Part shown: positions 25,856 through 35,369 of the stretch, piece by piece
Layout of the letters: the number at the start of each line of letters is the position of its first letter
Numbering within the stretch: the stretch's first letter is position 1
Assembly: GCF_003815975.1 (NCBI RefSeq)
Contig: NZ_CP033932.1
Location: forward strand, 5,251,501-5,315,500
From: Chryseobacterium bernardetii
Lineage (GTDB): Bacteria > Bacteroidota > Bacteroidia > Flavobacteriales > Weeksellaceae
DNA length: 64,000 nt
Direction of reading: 5' to 3'
The notes under the pieces: generated by a model
What the model was told of the DNA's origin: nothing
Seen by the model: only the letters and a program-made list of their open reading frames with translations
The model's database searches: none
Program-made: the position numbers and the translations under genes

Positions 25856-27166
25856 ATGAAAAATATTTTTTTAATTACAAAGAGGGAGTTTCTTACACAG
25901 GTTAAGAAAAAATCCTTTATCATATTGACTTTACTGGCTCCAGTTATGATTATTGCTTTTGGGGCAGTGATCGGATTAATGTTTAAAGCCAATGAATCCC
26001 ACAGTATTATTGAGGTTGTTGATAAAAGTGGTTTATTCACTAACCAACTTAAGTCAAATGACAAGCTGAATTATGTGTTTGTTTCTGCTGCAGATGAAAA
26101 GTCTAAAATTAATAATTTAAAAGGAAATGAATCTCTGGATGGAATTTTAATTTTACCGGAATTGAAAGGCCAGAATTACGAAGAACTTGAAACAGGAGCA
26201 AGATTGGTTATCAACAGTAAAATGGGCTTTGATACCAAACAAAAAATTATTTCCGACATTACCAATGTTGTTAAAAAGGAAAAAATCAAACAATTAGGAA
26301 TTCAGGAAACTCAACTGAACGATCTTGATAAGAGTTTCAGCCTGAAAACCATTAACGTTGCTGACAACAACAAAGAGGATTCCGACCTTACTTTTGGGGT
26401 AAAATCCGGCCTTAGTATGGTTCTGATGTATGTTACCTTTATGTTCATTATCATCTATGGAGTAAGAGTAATGCGAAGTGTTCTGGAGGAAAAGAATAAC
26501 CGTGTTGTGGAGATCATTATCTCTTCTGTAAAACCTTTTGAGCTGATGATGGGTAAAATCCTTGGAGTAACACTGGTTGCGCTTACCCAGTTTCTGATCT
26601 GGATCACCATGTCTGTGATTGGCGCTTTGGTTTTAAATACAGGATTCTCCTCTCTTCAACAGAATGTTCCCGGTGCAAATGAGCAAATTGCCAGTAAGCT
26701 GGACATGACACAGCTTGCTACTCAGATTTCCCACAGTTTACTGGAACTGAATTTCCCACTGATTATTTTTGTATTCATTGTCTTTTTCCTTTTAGGATAT
26801 ATTTTCTACAGTTCTATTTACGCCGCTATTGGTTCTGCTGTAGATAATGAAACAGAAACCCAGCAGTTCACTTTATTTGCGATCTTACCATTAACCCTGG
26901 GCATGTATGGAAGTTTCTCCTTAATGAACAATCCTGATGGCCCAATGGGCTTCTGGTTATCTATTATTCCATTTACTTCTCCGGTTGCCATGATTGCCAG
27001 AATACCTTTCGGGGTTCCTGCATGGCAGATTGCTTTATCTATTGTATTATTGCTGGCAACAACTGTCTTTATGATATTCCTTGCCGGAAAAATTTACCGT
27101 GTAGGAATCCTGATGTACGGAAATAAAGCTACTTTAAAGGAACTTTGGAAGTGGATTAAGGGCTAA
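25856..27166 (+). CDS. ABC-2 type transporter permease (NatB-like)
   Basis: 436-aa inner-membrane permease. An N-terminal helix (IILTLLAPVMIIAFGAVIGL, about residues 20-42) is followed by a large extracytoplasmic domain (about 45-170) and a cluster of about five C-terminal helices (LSMVLMYVTFMFIIIYGVRV onward). The stretch RSVLEEKNNRVVEIIISSVK is the cytoplasmic coupling signature of ABC-2/NatB permeases. It starts four bases after the ATPase gene, so the two form an operon, ended by a terminator. Confidence 0.88.
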   Translation: MKNIFLITKREFLTQVKKKSFIILTLLAPVMIIAFGAVIGLMFKANESHSIIEVVDKSGLFTNQLKSNDKLNYVFVSAADEKSKINNLKGNESLDGILILPELKGQNYEELETGARLVINSKMGFDTKQKIISDITNVVKKEKIKQLGIQETQLNDLDKSFSLKTINVADNNKEDSDLTFGVKSGLSMVLMYVTFMFIIIYGVRVMRSVLEEKNNRVVEIIISSVKPFELMMGKILGVTLVALTQFLIWITMSVIGALVLNTGFSSLQQNVPGANEQIASKLDMTQLATQISHSLLELNFPLIIFVFIVFFLLGYIFYSSIYAAIGSAVDNETETQQFTLFAILPLTLGMYGSFSLMNNPDGPMGFWLSIIPFTSPVAMIARIPFGVPAWQIALSIVLLLATTVFMIFLAGKIYRVGILMYGNKATLKELWKWIKG

Positions 27167-27204
27167 CCTTCTGCACAAAATACTTATAAAAAACAATTTA
27201 AAGG

Positions 27205-27236
27205 GCAAATTTACTTATCTGTGAATTTGCTTTTTT
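27205..27236 (+). terminator. Terminator of the ABC-2 operon
   Basis: 10-bp stem GCAAATTTAC/GTGAATTTGC (one T-G pair) with a 6-base loop and six T. Confidence 0.75.
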
Positions 27237-27320
27237 ATTCTAAAATATAAATTCACGATATCTGATAAGAGTGAGTTTAGATTTGATTCAAAGTCTTTGA
27301 TTGTATTCTTTGTTTCAAAA

Positions 27321-27353
27321 AAGAAATCCCGGAAAATAGTTCCGGGATTTCTT
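27321..27353 (-). terminator. Terminator of the sucD/outer-membrane protein operon
   Basis: Perfect 14-bp stem AAGAAATCCCGGAA/TTCCGGGATTTCTT with a 5-base loop; the minus strand continues into a T-run. Confidence 0.85.
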
Positions 27354-27375
27354 ATTATTTTCTGAATAAAATCTT

Positions 27376-28047
27376 TTATTTGAATATATAGCTTAAGGTA
27401 AGAGCTATCACCTGTTCAGATTTTTTCTTATCTGTTCCTTTGGTTTCTTTTTTCAGACCAGGATAGGTATCTCCAAGACCTAAGTCATATTTTAAGGCTA
27501 ATTCAAGTTGCCTCTTATAGCTATATCCTATTCCTAATCCTATTCCCCAGTTAAAGCTGTTTGCTTTTCCATTTACGCCTGCTGGTTGTGAAGGGTCAGT
27601 AACATCCGGATCATAGTAAGGTCTTTTTGCAGGAACATCTTTAACATTTTGGCTCAGCAAAAAGTTAAATCTAGGTCCTAACAGTCCAAAGAATTCAGAT
27701 TCTGCCTCTGAAAAATACCCTTTGAAATAAAGCGGTACACTCAGATAGTTATTAGCATATACAGCATTATAACCATCTACATTCTTAGCATCACTATCTT
27801 TACCTGTTTCTCCAGCCCCATAGTATAGAACTTCAGGCTGAATATAAAACTGGTTTGCCTTTCCTATGGGAATTAAAGCCAAAGCTCCACCCTGAAAGGT
27901 GTATCTTGGACCTGAAGGATTATGGGCATTTGATACTCTGGAATAGTTTAATCCGGCAGTAACCCCGAATCTTGTATCTTTCCACTGCACTTGTGCAAAG
28001 GATAAAACAGAGAGAGTTAAAGCTGAGGTTAATAAAAGTTTTTTCAT
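27376..28047 (-). CDS. Outer-membrane beta-barrel protein (PorT-family type)
   Basis: 223-aa secreted barrel protein. Signal peptide MKKLLLTSALTLSVLSFAQ. The mature part shows the OMP_b-brl_2 (PF13568) pattern: FGVTAGLNYSRVS at the start, alternating strands such as FYIQPEVLYYG and YLSVPLYFKGYF, FNWGIGLGIGYSY, and a final strand ALTLSYIFK ending in an aromatic-Lys. Function unknown. It follows sucD by 15 bases on the same strand and is probably co-transcribed with it, an odd pairing of central metabolism with an envelope protein. Confidence 0.82.
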   Translation of the reverse strand: MKKLLLTSALTLSVLSFAQVQWKDTRFGVTAGLNYSRVSNAHNPSGPRYTFQGGALALIPIGKANQFYIQPEVLYYGAGETGKDSDAKNVDGYNAVYANNYLSVPLYFKGYFSEAESEFFGLLGPRFNFLLSQNVKDVPAKRPYYDPDVTDPSQPAGVNGKANSFNWGIGLGIGYSYKRQLELALKYDLGLGDTYPGLKKETKGTDKKKSEQVIALTLSYIFK

Positions 28048-28062
28048 ATTGTTTGTTTTATA

Positions 28063-28935
28063 TTATCCTAGAATTTTTGCTACAGTAGCACCGATATCAG
28101 CAGGAGAATCAACAACGTTGATACCATTCTCTCTCATGATCTCCATTTTTGCCTGAGCTGTATCTTCTGCACCACCTACAATAGCACCAGCATGTCCCAT
28201 TGTTCTTCCTTTTGGAGCTGTTTGCCCAGCAATAAATCCTACAACCGGCTTAGTAGATCCGCTAGCTTTATACCATCTAGCAGCTTCAGCTTCTAATCCA
28301 CCACCAATTTCACCAATCATTACAACAGCTTCAGTTTCAGGATCGTTGATGAATAATTCAAGAGCTTCTCTTGTAGTAGTTCCGATAATTGGGTCACCAC
28401 CGATACCGATAGCTGTAGAAATACCGTAACCTGCTCTTACTACCTGATCAGCAGCTTCGTAAGTAAGTGTACCTGATTTTGAAACGATACCTACTTTACC
28501 TTTTTTGAAAACGAAACCTGGCATAATACCAATTTTAGCTTCTTCAGAAGTAATGATTCCAGGGCAGTTTGGTCCGATTAATCTGCAGTCTCTGTCAGCG
28601 ATATAAGATTTTACTTTTACCATATCAGCTACAGGAATACCTTCAGTAATACATACAATTACTTTGATCCCTGCTTCAGCAGCTTCCATGATAGCGTCTG
28701 CTGCAAATGCCGGTGGTACGAAAATAATACTTACGTTTGCTCCTGCTTTTTCAACAGCGTCAGCTACTGTGTTGAATACAGGCTTTCCTAAGTGCTCGCT
28801 TCCTCCTTTTCCTGGAGTAACACCACCTACTACGTTTGTTCCGTATTCAATCATCTGGCTAGCATGGAAAGTACCTTCGTTCCCTGTAAATCCTTGTACA
28901 ATTACTTTAGAATCTTTGTTTACTAAAATTGACAT
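28063..28935 (-). CDS. sucD: Succinate-CoA ligase, alpha subunit
   Basis: TCA-cycle enzyme subunit (290 aa, normal length) that forms succinyl-CoA or the reverse with SucC. The CoA-binding Rossmann domain ([18 protein letters not shown], residues 12-29) and the phosphohistidine motif [13 protein letters not shown] (His247) are clear, as is the IGPNCPGI segment. sucC is not in the window, which is usual in flavobacteria, where the two genes are often apart. A -7-like box lies 42 bases upstream. Confidence 0.96.
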   Translation of the reverse strand: MSILVNKDSKVIVQGFTGNEGTFHASQMIEYGTNVVGGVTPGKGGSEHLGKPVFNTVADAVEKAGANVSIIFVPPAFAADAIMEAAEAGIKVIVCITEGIPVADMVKVKSYIADRDCRLIGPNCPGIITSEEAKIGIMPGFVFKKGKVGIVSKSGTLTYEAADQVVRAGYGISTAIGIGGDPIIGTTTREALELFINDPETEAVVMIGEIGGGLEAEAARWYKASGSTKPVVGFIAGQTAPKGRTMGHAGAIVGGAEDTAQAKMEIMRENGINVVDSPADIGATVAKILG

Positions 28936-28977
28936 TTTATTGTTGTTTTAATTTATTTATTATTTTATTAATGCTCA

Positions 28978-28985
28978 CAAATTTA
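28978..28985 (-). promoter_or_regulatory. Predicted -7 box of sucD
   Basis: Minus strand TAAATTTG, exact TAnnTTTG, 42 bases upstream of the ATG; no well-spaced TTG. Confidence 0.35.
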
Positions 28986-29025
28986 CTCAAATTTCTTTGA
29001 TTTTAGATAAAACCTTTTGAATTGT

Positions 29026-29928
29026 TTATTTGAGATTTCTCAGTTTTACTTCTTTTTTCAGATAAGTCTTGAAATCTTCAGCAAACATTCCGATATAGGT
29101 TCCTTTTTCAAGGTCTCTGTTCACTCCGGTTTTTCCTAAAAGTACAGAACCACTATCAATTTTATTACCTGAAGCAATCCCCACCTGTCCCCATAAGGTT
29201 ACTTCATCCCCAATCACACAGCAACCGGCGATGCCGACCTGAGAAGCTATTAAGCATTTTTTCCCGATGATAGTATCATGCCCTATCTGAATCTGATTAT
29301 CCAAAACAGAACCCTCACCAATCACTGTAGAATCTGTAACTCCCCTGTCAATAGTACATCCATTTCCTATTTCCACATTATTTTCAATCACTACGTTTCC
29401 TACAGAGATTAAACGGTCAAAATTTCCGTTCAGCTTCCTGTAATAGAAGGCATCGCCTCCCAATACGGTATTGGACTGAATGATTACATTATCTCCGATA
29501 ACGGTTCTGTCACCAATCACTACATTCGGGAAAATTAAAGTATTTTTCCCAATCTTCACATTGTTTCCGATTACTGCAGTAGAATGAATTCTTGTTCCTT
29601 CTCCAATTTCAACATCGTGAAGCTCTTCTGTAAAGTTGTAAATTCTTGTAAAATGGGTATTGATCTTATTAAAGTCTCTGAAAGGATCATCAGAAACCAG
29701 AAGTGCTTTACCTTCCGGACAATCTACTTCTTTATCAATCAAAATAATAGTAGCGGCAGAGTTTAATGCCTTGTCATAATATTTGGGATGGTTCACAAAA
29801 ACAATATCACCTGGCTTAACCATGTGAATTTCGTTGGTTCCCAATACTTCAAAATCTTCCGGGCCAACAAATTTTGAACCTATTAAATCTGCAATTGTTT
29901 TAAGCTTTTGCGGAGAATGGAATCTCAT
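29026..29928 (-). CDS. LpxD-like UDP-3-O-acylglucosamine N-acyltransferase paralogue
   Basis: 300-aa left-handed beta-helix acyltransferase. Residues 1-100 form an LpxD-type N-terminal uridine-binding domain ([21 protein letters not shown]). Residues about 103-290 are hexapeptide repeats ([20 protein letters not shown]). The catalytic His217 is kept in [10 protein letters not shown], and GGDAFYY replaces the GGDGFGF of true LpxD. It is shorter than the main LpxD in this window (343 aa) and lacks the C-terminal helix bundle. Flavobacteria commonly carry this paralogue next to efp; whether it acylates lipid A precursor or another nucleotide sugar is not known to me. Confidence 0.82.
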   Translation of the reverse strand: MRFHSPQKLKTIADLIGSKFVGPEDFEVLGTNEIHMVKPGDIVFVNHPKYYDKALNSAATIILIDKEVDCPEGKALLVSDDPFRDFNKINTHFTRIYNFTEELHDVEIGEGTRIHSTAVIGNNVKIGKNTLIFPNVVIGDRTVIGDNVIIQSNTVLGGDAFYYRKLNGNFDRLISVGNVVIENNVEIGNGCTIDRGVTDSTVIGEGSVLDNQIQIGHDTIIGKKCLIASQVGIAGCCVIGDEVTLWGQVGIASGNKIDSGSVLLGKTGVNRDLEKGTYIGMFAEDFKTYLKKEVKLRNLK

Positions 29929-29952
29929 AACAATAGATTTTCTTATAAAACA

Positions 29953-29982
29953 AAATTCGGACTGCTAATGCAAACCGAATTT
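29953..29982 (-). terminator. Possible terminator after efp
   Basis: 8-bp stem AAATTCGG/CCGAATTT with a 14-base loop; minus strand exits into TTTTGTTTT. Weak. Confidence 0.45.
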
Positions 29983-29995
29983 ATGTAAATTTTAT

Positions 29996-30562
29996 TTATT
30001 CTTTTACTCTTTCTAAGTAGCTACCGTCTTCAGTACTTACTTTAATTCTGTCTCCCGGTTCAATGAACAAAGGAACCATTACTCTTGCCCCTGTTTCAAC
30101 GATTGCGTTTTTAAGGGCGTTAGTTGCCGTGTTTCCTTTTACTCCCGGATCAGCCTCAATAACATCTAAGTATACAGACTGTGGAAGTTCAGCAGAAAGT
30201 GGAGTTTCGTCAGCTTCTTTCAAAATGATTGTTACTTCTTCACCAGCTTTCATAAACTGAGCGTTTTCAATCATTTCTTTATTAATGTATAACTGAGAAA
30301 AATCTTCGTTATTCATGAAGTGGAATCCGTTCTCATCATCATAAAGATACTGGAACTTTCTGGTGATTACTTTTACTTCATCAATTTTGTGTCCTGCAGA
30401 GAAAGTATTGTCAATTACTTTCCCGTTAGTTACTGACTTTAATTTTGTTCTTACGAAAGCAGGTCCTTTTCCTGGTTTTACGTGAAGGAACTCAATTACT
30501 TTATAAATATCATTGCTATACTCGATGCAAAGCCCTTTTTTGATATCGTTACTTGTTGCCAT
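29996..30562 (-). CDS. efp: Translation elongation factor P
   Basis: 188-aa ribosome-binding factor that relieves stalling at polyproline. The KOW-like domain I carries KPGKGPAFVRTK, with Lys32 at the loop tip in the position of modified Lys34 in E. coli. The C-terminal OB domains end GDRIKVSTEDGSYLERVKE. The retained PGKG loop suggests lysyl-type modification, but no EpmA/EpmB genes are in the window. It sits inside the lpx cluster, 29 bases after lpxA. Confidence 0.96.
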   Translation of the reverse strand: MATSNDIKKGLCIEYSNDIYKVIEFLHVKPGKGPAFVRTKLKSVTNGKVIDNTFSAGHKIDEVKVITRKFQYLYDDENGFHFMNNEDFSQLYINKEMIENAQFMKAGEEVTIILKEADETPLSAELPQSVYLDVIEADPGVKGNTATNALKNAIVETGARVMVPLFIEPGDRIKVSTEDGSYLERVKE

Positions 30563-30591
30563 TAAATATATATTATCTTTTTTCTTAATTT

Positions 30592-31386
30592 CTAGTTGCT
30601 TTCTTTACTCGTTCCGTATCCTTTCACAATACCTCTTGGAGAGTTTTGGATAAACTGAAGAATCTCATCTCTTTCGGCGGTAGGCAACATTTCTTTTTCG
30701 ATGTAGGTTAATGCCTGGGAAACGTTCATTTTCATCTGGAAAATAGCTCTGTAGATTTTTTGAATTTCGAAAATCTTTTCATTGGAAAAACCTCTTCTTC
30801 TTAAACCAACGGAATTAATTCCTGCATAGGAAATTGGATCTCTTGCTACTTTAACGTAAGGCGGAATATCTTTTCTGATTAATGATCCCCCTGAGATCAT
30901 GGTATGTTTTCCGATCTTACCAAATTGCTGTACTGCCGACAGACCTCCCATCACGGTAAAGTCTCCGATTTCCACGTGCCCTGCAATACCACATCCATTA
31001 GCGATAATTACATTATCTCCTATAATACAGTCATGAGCAACATGGGAAGTCGCCATGATAAGACAGTTGCTACCTACTTTTGTATATCCTAATGCCTTTG
31101 TTCCCCTGTTTACCGTTACACATTCTCTTAAGGTGGTATTGTCTCCAATAATAGTTTGTGTATCTTCACCATCGAACTTTAAGTCCTGAGGAATTGCAGA
31201 AATTACAGTCCCCGGGAAAATTTTACAATCTTTTCCTATTCTTGCCCCATCCATGATGGTAACATTTGGACCAATCCATGTTCCTTCTCCTATTTCTACG
31301 TCCCCTGCGATTGTAGTAAAAGGTTCTACAACTACATTTTTGCTGATTTTCGCACGTTTATCTACGGCTGCTAATTGATGAATCAT
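30592..31386 (-). CDS. lpxA: UDP-N-acetylglucosamine O-acyltransferase
   Basis: First enzyme of lipid A synthesis: transfers a 3-hydroxyacyl chain from ACP to UDP-GlcNAc. 264 aa, normal. Hexapeptide repeats fill residues 1-190; the catalytic His is His118 in TSHVAHDC (equivalent to E. coli His125). A C-terminal helical domain follows (GLRRRGFSNEKIFEIQKIYR). Its ATG is immediately next to the lpxC-fabZ stop, so translation is coupled. Confidence 0.96.
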   Translation of the reverse strand: MIHQLAAVDKRAKISKNVVVEPFTTIAGDVEIGEGTWIGPNVTIMDGARIGKDCKIFPGTVISAIPQDLKFDGEDTQTIIGDNTTLRECVTVNRGTKALGYTKVGSNCLIMATSHVAHDCIIGDNVIIANGCGIAGHVEIGDFTVMGGLSAVQQFGKIGKHTMISGGSLIRKDIPPYVKVARDPISYAGINSVGLRRRGFSNEKIFEIQKIYRAIFQMKMNVSQALTYIEKEMLPTAERDEILQFIQNSPRGIVKGYGTSKESN

Positions 31387-32784
31387 TTAATCAACTTTAT
31401 TTTTTGCAACTTGAGCCATAAGCTCTGCTTCTACTGCCACTGTATCTCCTACATATCCGTACCCCTGCATGTGTACGATACCTCTTCTGATAGGCTCTAT
31501 TAATTCAATTTTGAAAATAATAGTATCTCCGGGAACTACTTTTCTTTTGAATTTTACCTTATCTATTTTAATAAAATAAGTAGAATAATTTTCAGGATCC
31601 GGAACACTTGCCAGTACAAGAATACCTCCTGTCTGAGCTAATGCTTCTACCTGAAGTACTCCAGGCATTACAGGCTCCTTAGGAAAATGCCCAACGAAGA
31701 AAGGTTCATTCATTGTTACATTTTTCAATCCTACTACATGAGAGTCTGAAAGTTCAAGAACTTTATCAATCAATAAGAACGGTGGTCTGTGAGGCATAAG
31801 CTTCATAATTCCGTTGATATCAAATACAGGTTCTTTAGTCAGGTCAAAATCAGGAACATTTTTCTTTTTCTGTAATTTCCACTGGCGATTCAGTTTCTTT
31901 GCAAACTGTGTATTTACATAGTGCCCTGGCTTGTTAGCAATAACTTTACCTTTAATTTTCACTCCTGCCAAAGCTAAATCACCAATTACATCAAGTAATT
32001 TATGTCTTGCGGCTTCATTAGGATAATTAAGGTTAAGATTATCAAGAATACCGTTTGGTCTGATGGATACATTATCTTTTCCAAAGGCTTTTTTCAGTTT
32101 TTCTGTAGTTTCCGGAGTAAGATCCTTGTCTACATAAACGATCGCGTTGGAGATATCTCCTCCTTTGATCAATCCGTGATCTAAAAGCATTTCCAATTCA
32201 TGTAAGAAACTGAATGTTCTTGCTGAAGAGATTTCGTCTTTAAATTCGGAAATATTTTTTAGGGTAGCATTTTGAGTTCCTAATACTTTAGTACCAAAAT
32301 CTACCATGGTAGTTACTTCATAAGTATCTGAAGGAATGATTGTGATTTCCGAACCTGTAGCCGGATCACTGTATGTAAGGACTTCTTTTACCACCAGATA
32401 TTCTCTGGCAATATTCTGGTCTACTACTCCTACACTTTCGATAGCTTCTACAAAATATTTTGAAGATCCATCCAAAATAGGAGGTTCAGATGCGTCCATT
32501 TCCAACACTGCATTGTCTATATCACAGCCTACTAAAGCAGCCAGAAGGTGTTCGCAGGTAGTAATTTTTACGCCAAGCTTTTCTAATGTTGTACCTCTCT
32601 CTGTTGCTACTACATAATTAACATCAGCTTCAACCTGAGGGTGTCCCTCTAAATCGGTTCTTACAAATACAAATCCCGTATTTTCCTTTGCGGGTTTGAT
32701 GGTAAGTTTTACTTCTTTACCAGTATGAAGGCCTATTCCAGAAAGTGTTACCTCTTTCTGAAGCGTTTTTTGCATATCACTCAT
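31387..32784 (-). CDS. lpxC-fabZ: Bifunctional UDP-3-O-acyl-N-acetylglucosamine deacetylase / 3-hydroxyacyl-ACP dehydratase (LpxC-FabZ)
   Basis: 465-aa fusion characteristic of Bacteroidota. Residues about 1-305 are LpxC, the zinc deacetylase committing to lipid A; the zinc ligand His79 is in CEHLLAAL, and the other ligands are in [11 protein letters not shown]. Residues about 320-465 are the hot-dog FabZ dehydratase, with [13 protein letters not shown] (catalytic His) and [16 protein letters not shown] (catalytic Glu). Two starts are plausible, ATG at 32784 (overlapping the lpxD stop by 8 bases) and ATG at 32775; the first is used. A longer frame from 32811 lies inside lpxD. Confidence 0.95.
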   Translation of the reverse strand: MSDMQKTLQKEVTLSGIGLHTGKEVKLTIKPAKENTGFVFVRTDLEGHPQVEADVNYVVATERGTTLEKLGVKITTCEHLLAALVGCDIDNAVLEMDASEPPILDGSSKYFVEAIESVGVVDQNIAREYLVVKEVLTYSDPATGSEITIIPSDTYEVTTMVDFGTKVLGTQNATLKNISEFKDEISSARTFSFLHELEMLLDHGLIKGGDISNAIVYVDKDLTPETTEKLKKAFGKDNVSIRPNGILDNLNLNYPNEAARHKLLDVIGDLALAGVKIKGKVIANKPGHYVNTQFAKKLNRQWKLQKKKNVPDFDLTKEPVFDINGIMKLMPHRPPFLLIDKVLELSDSHVVGLKNVTMNEPFFVGHFPKEPVMPGVLQVEALAQTGGILVLASVPDPENYSTYFIKIDKVKFKRKVVPGDTIIFKIELIEPIRRGIVHMQGYGYVGDTVAVEAELMAQVAKNKVD

Positions 32785-33808
32785 TAGTATTATCTTTTGA
32801 GTTATTCTCAAGATTATTTATTCTGTTGACTATTTCAGGGAAATTTCTGAAGTGAACGTAGCTTCTTAAGTAATCATTGTAGCTGATTGCCGGTGAACCA
32901 TACAAGGTTTCTCTATCGTTAACACTGGAGTTCACACCACTCTGAGCCTGAATTTTAACCTGGTTCCCGATTTTGATATGTCCGACAACTCCTACCTGAC
33001 CGCCAATCTGGTTCCAGTCTCCGATGGTGGTAGATCCTGCAATTCCGGCCTGTGCCGCGATTACATTATTCTGCCCTATTTTCACATTATGGGCAATCTG
33101 GATCAGATTATCAATTTTTGTTCCTTTTCCAATAATGGTAGAACCTATTGTTGCTCTGTCTATACTACAGTTTGAACCTATTTCCACATCATCTTCAATG
33201 ATTACGTTTCCAAGCTGCGGAATTTTTTTGAATCCTTCTGCTGTAGGCTGAAACCCGAAACCATCACCTCCCACCACTGTATTGGAGTGGATAACACAAT
33301 TATCCCCAATAATACAGTAATCATAAATTCTGGCTCCACTGTCTATTTTACAGTTTTTACCAATTTTTACTCCTTTACCAATATATACATGTGGATAAAT
33401 TTGTGACCCTTCACCGATTTTAGCTTTTTCAGAAACATAGGTAAATGCTCCTATATAAACTTTATCACCTATCACAGCCGAATCATGGATGGATGATCCA
33501 TCTTCTATACCTTCTTTTCTACCTCTCATCTCCTGATATAAATTCATCAGGACCTGAAAAGATAAATAGGCATCTTTTACTACAATTAAGGTTGGGTTAT
33601 AACTATTTTTATTCAGAAGTTTTTCCGAAACGATGATTACGGAGCATTTTGAGGTATCTAAAAAATGAGAAAACCGATCTTGTGCTATAAAAGAAAGATG
33701 TCCTGATTCCCCATTTTCAATTGGAGAAACCCCTGTAATAAGTGCATTCTCATCACCTATTATTTTTCCGTCAATAAAACTTGCAATTTGCGAAGCTGTG
33801 AATTCCAT
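32777..33808 (-). CDS. lpxD: UDP-3-O-(3-hydroxyacyl)glucosamine N-acyltransferase
   Basis: Third step of lipid A synthesis: N-acylates the LpxC product. 343 aa. N-terminal uridine-binding domain (residues 1-100), hexapeptide-repeat helix (about 105-300) and a C-terminal helical extension ([20 protein letters not shown]). Catalytic His240 is in [10 protein letters not shown] and the GGDGFGF motif is present. The ATG at 33808 is chosen because an upstream in-frame TTG at 33817 falls inside a TATCTTTG -7 box. The predicted start point of transcription is then within a few bases of the ATG, suggesting an almost leaderless mRNA. First gene of the lpx operon. Confidence 0.95.
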   Translation of the reverse strand: MEFTASQIASFIDGKIIGDENALITGVSPIENGESGHLSFIAQDRFSHFLDTSKCSVIIVSEKLLNKNSYNPTLIVVKDAYLSFQVLMNLYQEMRGRKEGIEDGSSIHDSAVIGDKVYIGAFTYVSEKAKIGEGSQIYPHVYIGKGVKIGKNCKIDSGARIYDYCIIGDNCVIHSNTVVGGDGFGFQPTAEGFKKIPQLGNVIIEDDVEIGSNCSIDRATIGSTIIGKGTKIDNLIQIAHNVKIGQNNVIAAQAGIAGSTTIGDWNQIGGQVGVVGHIKIGNQVKIQAQSGVNSSVNDRETLYGSPAISYNDYLRSYVHFRNFPEIVNRINNLENNSKDNTNE

Positions 33809-33814
33809 ATTCTG

Positions 33815-33843
33815 CAAAGATAAGAAATTCTATAATTTGCAAA
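33815..33843 (-). promoter_or_regulatory. Predicted promoter of the lpx operon
   Basis: Minus strand TTTG (33840-33843), 17 bases, TATCTTTG (33815-33822). The box ends 6 bases before the lpxD ATG. Confidence 0.6.
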
Positions 33844-33879
33844 CATTTTTTGGTTTCAGATCGTAAATTTTAATATTAT

Positions 33880-35106
33880 TTAAGAATCCAGCCTAGAGAT
33901 ATCTCTTGGAAACATAAGGATATAACGGGTAGTTTTATTTGCCATCAACCCTGATAAAAGCTGGTCTTCCGATTCATGAAGCTTCATTCTTTTACCATTT
34001 TTCTGCAATAAATAAATGGGTTGCTTTTCAGTATCGTAAGGCAAAAGCTTCCTTTTTATTTCATGAACCAATTCTTTTCCGTTATCAATTTCAAAAAATT
34101 CATTGGTAATTTTTATTTTTTCTTCAACAATCTTCTCGTCAAAAGGATGTGATGAAATAATCGTTTTCGGAAGATTTCTCTGAATAACACTTTTACACCA
34201 ATAAGACAGCACAAAATCATCAGAATTCTGCCACTCTTTCATAGCCTGGATCACATCATTATCGTCCAATCTGGTAAATCTTTCTATATCTTCATCCGTT
34301 GCAGCACTCTTTCCACGGTATAAAAAATACTTCAGGTTTTCTGTTGCCGGAAGCTCTATTCCCTGGGAGATCAGATATTTTGCTCTTTCCAGGATCTTCA
34401 CTAACAGAAATTCTGCCAAGGCGGATGTTTTATGATAATATACCTGCCAGTACATAAACATTCTGGCTGTTAAAAAGTTTTCAATAGAGTAAATTCCTTT
34501 TGCGTCAATCACCAGCTCACCTTCTTCACATACATTCATCATGGAAATAATTCTCTGGGTATTAATATTTCCTTCTGATACGCCTGTAAAAAAACTGTCT
34601 CTTTTTAAGTAATCCAACCTGTCAACATCCAACTGAGATGAGATCAACTGATTAAAGAATTTTCTGTGGTATTGCCCCTGGAACATTTCAATAGCCATGG
34701 ATAACTGACCGTTAAATTCTTCGTTCAGCTTATTCATCAGCAATAAAGAAAGTTTTTCGTGGTGCCAGTCGTCCATCAGCATATTCTCCAAAGCGTGGGA
34801 AAAAGGCCCATGTCCGATATCATGCATTAAAATAGCCAGCATTGCTCCTTTTTCCTCTTCCTCTGATATTTTAACGCCTTTCTGTTTTAAGGTTTCCAAA
34901 GCTGTAAACATCAGGTGCATGGCTCCAAGGGCATGATGAAACCTGGTATGGGTTGCCCCGGGAAAAATCAGATTCAAAAGGCCGGTTTGCCCAATCCTTC
35001 TTAATCTTTGAAAATAAGGATGTTCAATAATATCAAATAAAATTTCGTGAGGAATTTTGATAAATCCATGAACCGGATCGTTGATAATTTTAAGCTTATT
35101 CTGCAT
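33880..35106 (-). CDS. HD-domain phosphohydrolase (dNTPase-like)
   Basis: 408-aa cytoplasmic protein of the HD superfamily, similar to SAMHD1/YwfO-type proteins. The metal-binding signature is clear: Arg-His in THTRFHHALGAMHL, then MAILMHDIGHGPFSHALE with the HD pair, and a later DVDRLDYLKRD Asp. The N-terminus KIINDPVHGFIKIP is typical of this subgroup. Likely activity is hydrolysis of dNTPs, but related proteins act on other nucleotides. The ATG at 35106 is used; a TTG at 35130 overlaps a TAACTTTG box. Lies upstream of lpxD on the same strand but lpxD has its own promoter. Confidence 0.85.
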   Translation of the reverse strand: MQNKLKIINDPVHGFIKIPHEILFDIIEHPYFQRLRRIGQTGLLNLIFPGATHTRFHHALGAMHLMFTALETLKQKGVKISEEEEKGAMLAILMHDIGHGPFSHALENMLMDDWHHEKLSLLLMNKLNEEFNGQLSMAIEMFQGQYHRKFFNQLISSQLDVDRLDYLKRDSFFTGVSEGNINTQRIISMMNVCEEGELVIDAKGIYSIENFLTARMFMYWQVYYHKTSALAEFLLVKILERAKYLISQGIELPATENLKYFLYRGKSAATDEDIERFTRLDDNDVIQAMKEWQNSDDFVLSYWCKSVIQRNLPKTIISSHPFDEKIVEEKIKITNEFFEIDNGKELVHEIKRKLLPYDTEKQPIYLLQKNGKRMKLHESEDQLLSGLMANKTTRYILMFPRDISRLDS

Positions 35107-35127
35107 TGGAACGTCTATATGAGTAAA

Positions 35128-35135
35128 CAAAGTTA
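35128..35135 (-). promoter_or_regulatory. Predicted -7 box of the HD gene
   Basis: Minus strand TAACTTTG, exact TAnnTTTG, 21 bases before the ATG at 35106; no well-spaced TTG. Confidence 0.45.
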
Positions 35136-35211
35136 GGGATTTTAATTTTGAGGGATGATTAAATTACTATTAAAAGGATGGAAACCACCAAGCAATATAA
35201 ACAATAATGGC

Positions 35212-35340
35212 CTATTGACTTTCTGAATCTTTATATTGACTTTTAGCTGCTGTAAACTCATCGTAACCTCCTTCTTCAAACTTCCGGCTCCATTTTCCGG
35301 ATAATTCATGGAAAACCTTTGCAGTTCTTGTATTAATCAC
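35212..35340 (-). CDS. Possible small protein or gene remnant (42 aa)
   Basis: A short frame with a protein-like composition: a GTG start at 35340, sequence beginning INTRTAKVFHELSGKWSRK, then FEEGGYDEFTAAKSQ, ending with TAG. The charge pattern and the W-S-R-K / GGYDEF runs look like real coding sequence rather than random AT-rich DNA. Against it: no ATG, a stop just before the GTG, no promoter on this strand, and its 5' end overlaps the predicted promoter of the S41 protease gene. It may be a genuine small ORF or the tail of a decayed gene. No family recognised. Confidence 0.35.
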   Translation of the reverse strand: MINTRTAKVFHELSGKWSRKFEEGGYDEFTAAKSQYKDSESQ

Positions 35341-35349
35341 TTATCTTTG
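35318..35349 (+). promoter_or_regulatory. Predicted promoter of the S41 protease gene
   Basis: TTTG (35318-35321), 20 bases, TATCTTTG (35342-35349): full consensus. The ATG at 35370 is 20 bases beyond. Confidence 0.65.
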
Positions 35350-35369
35350 AGAAAAACCCAATCTTTTTG

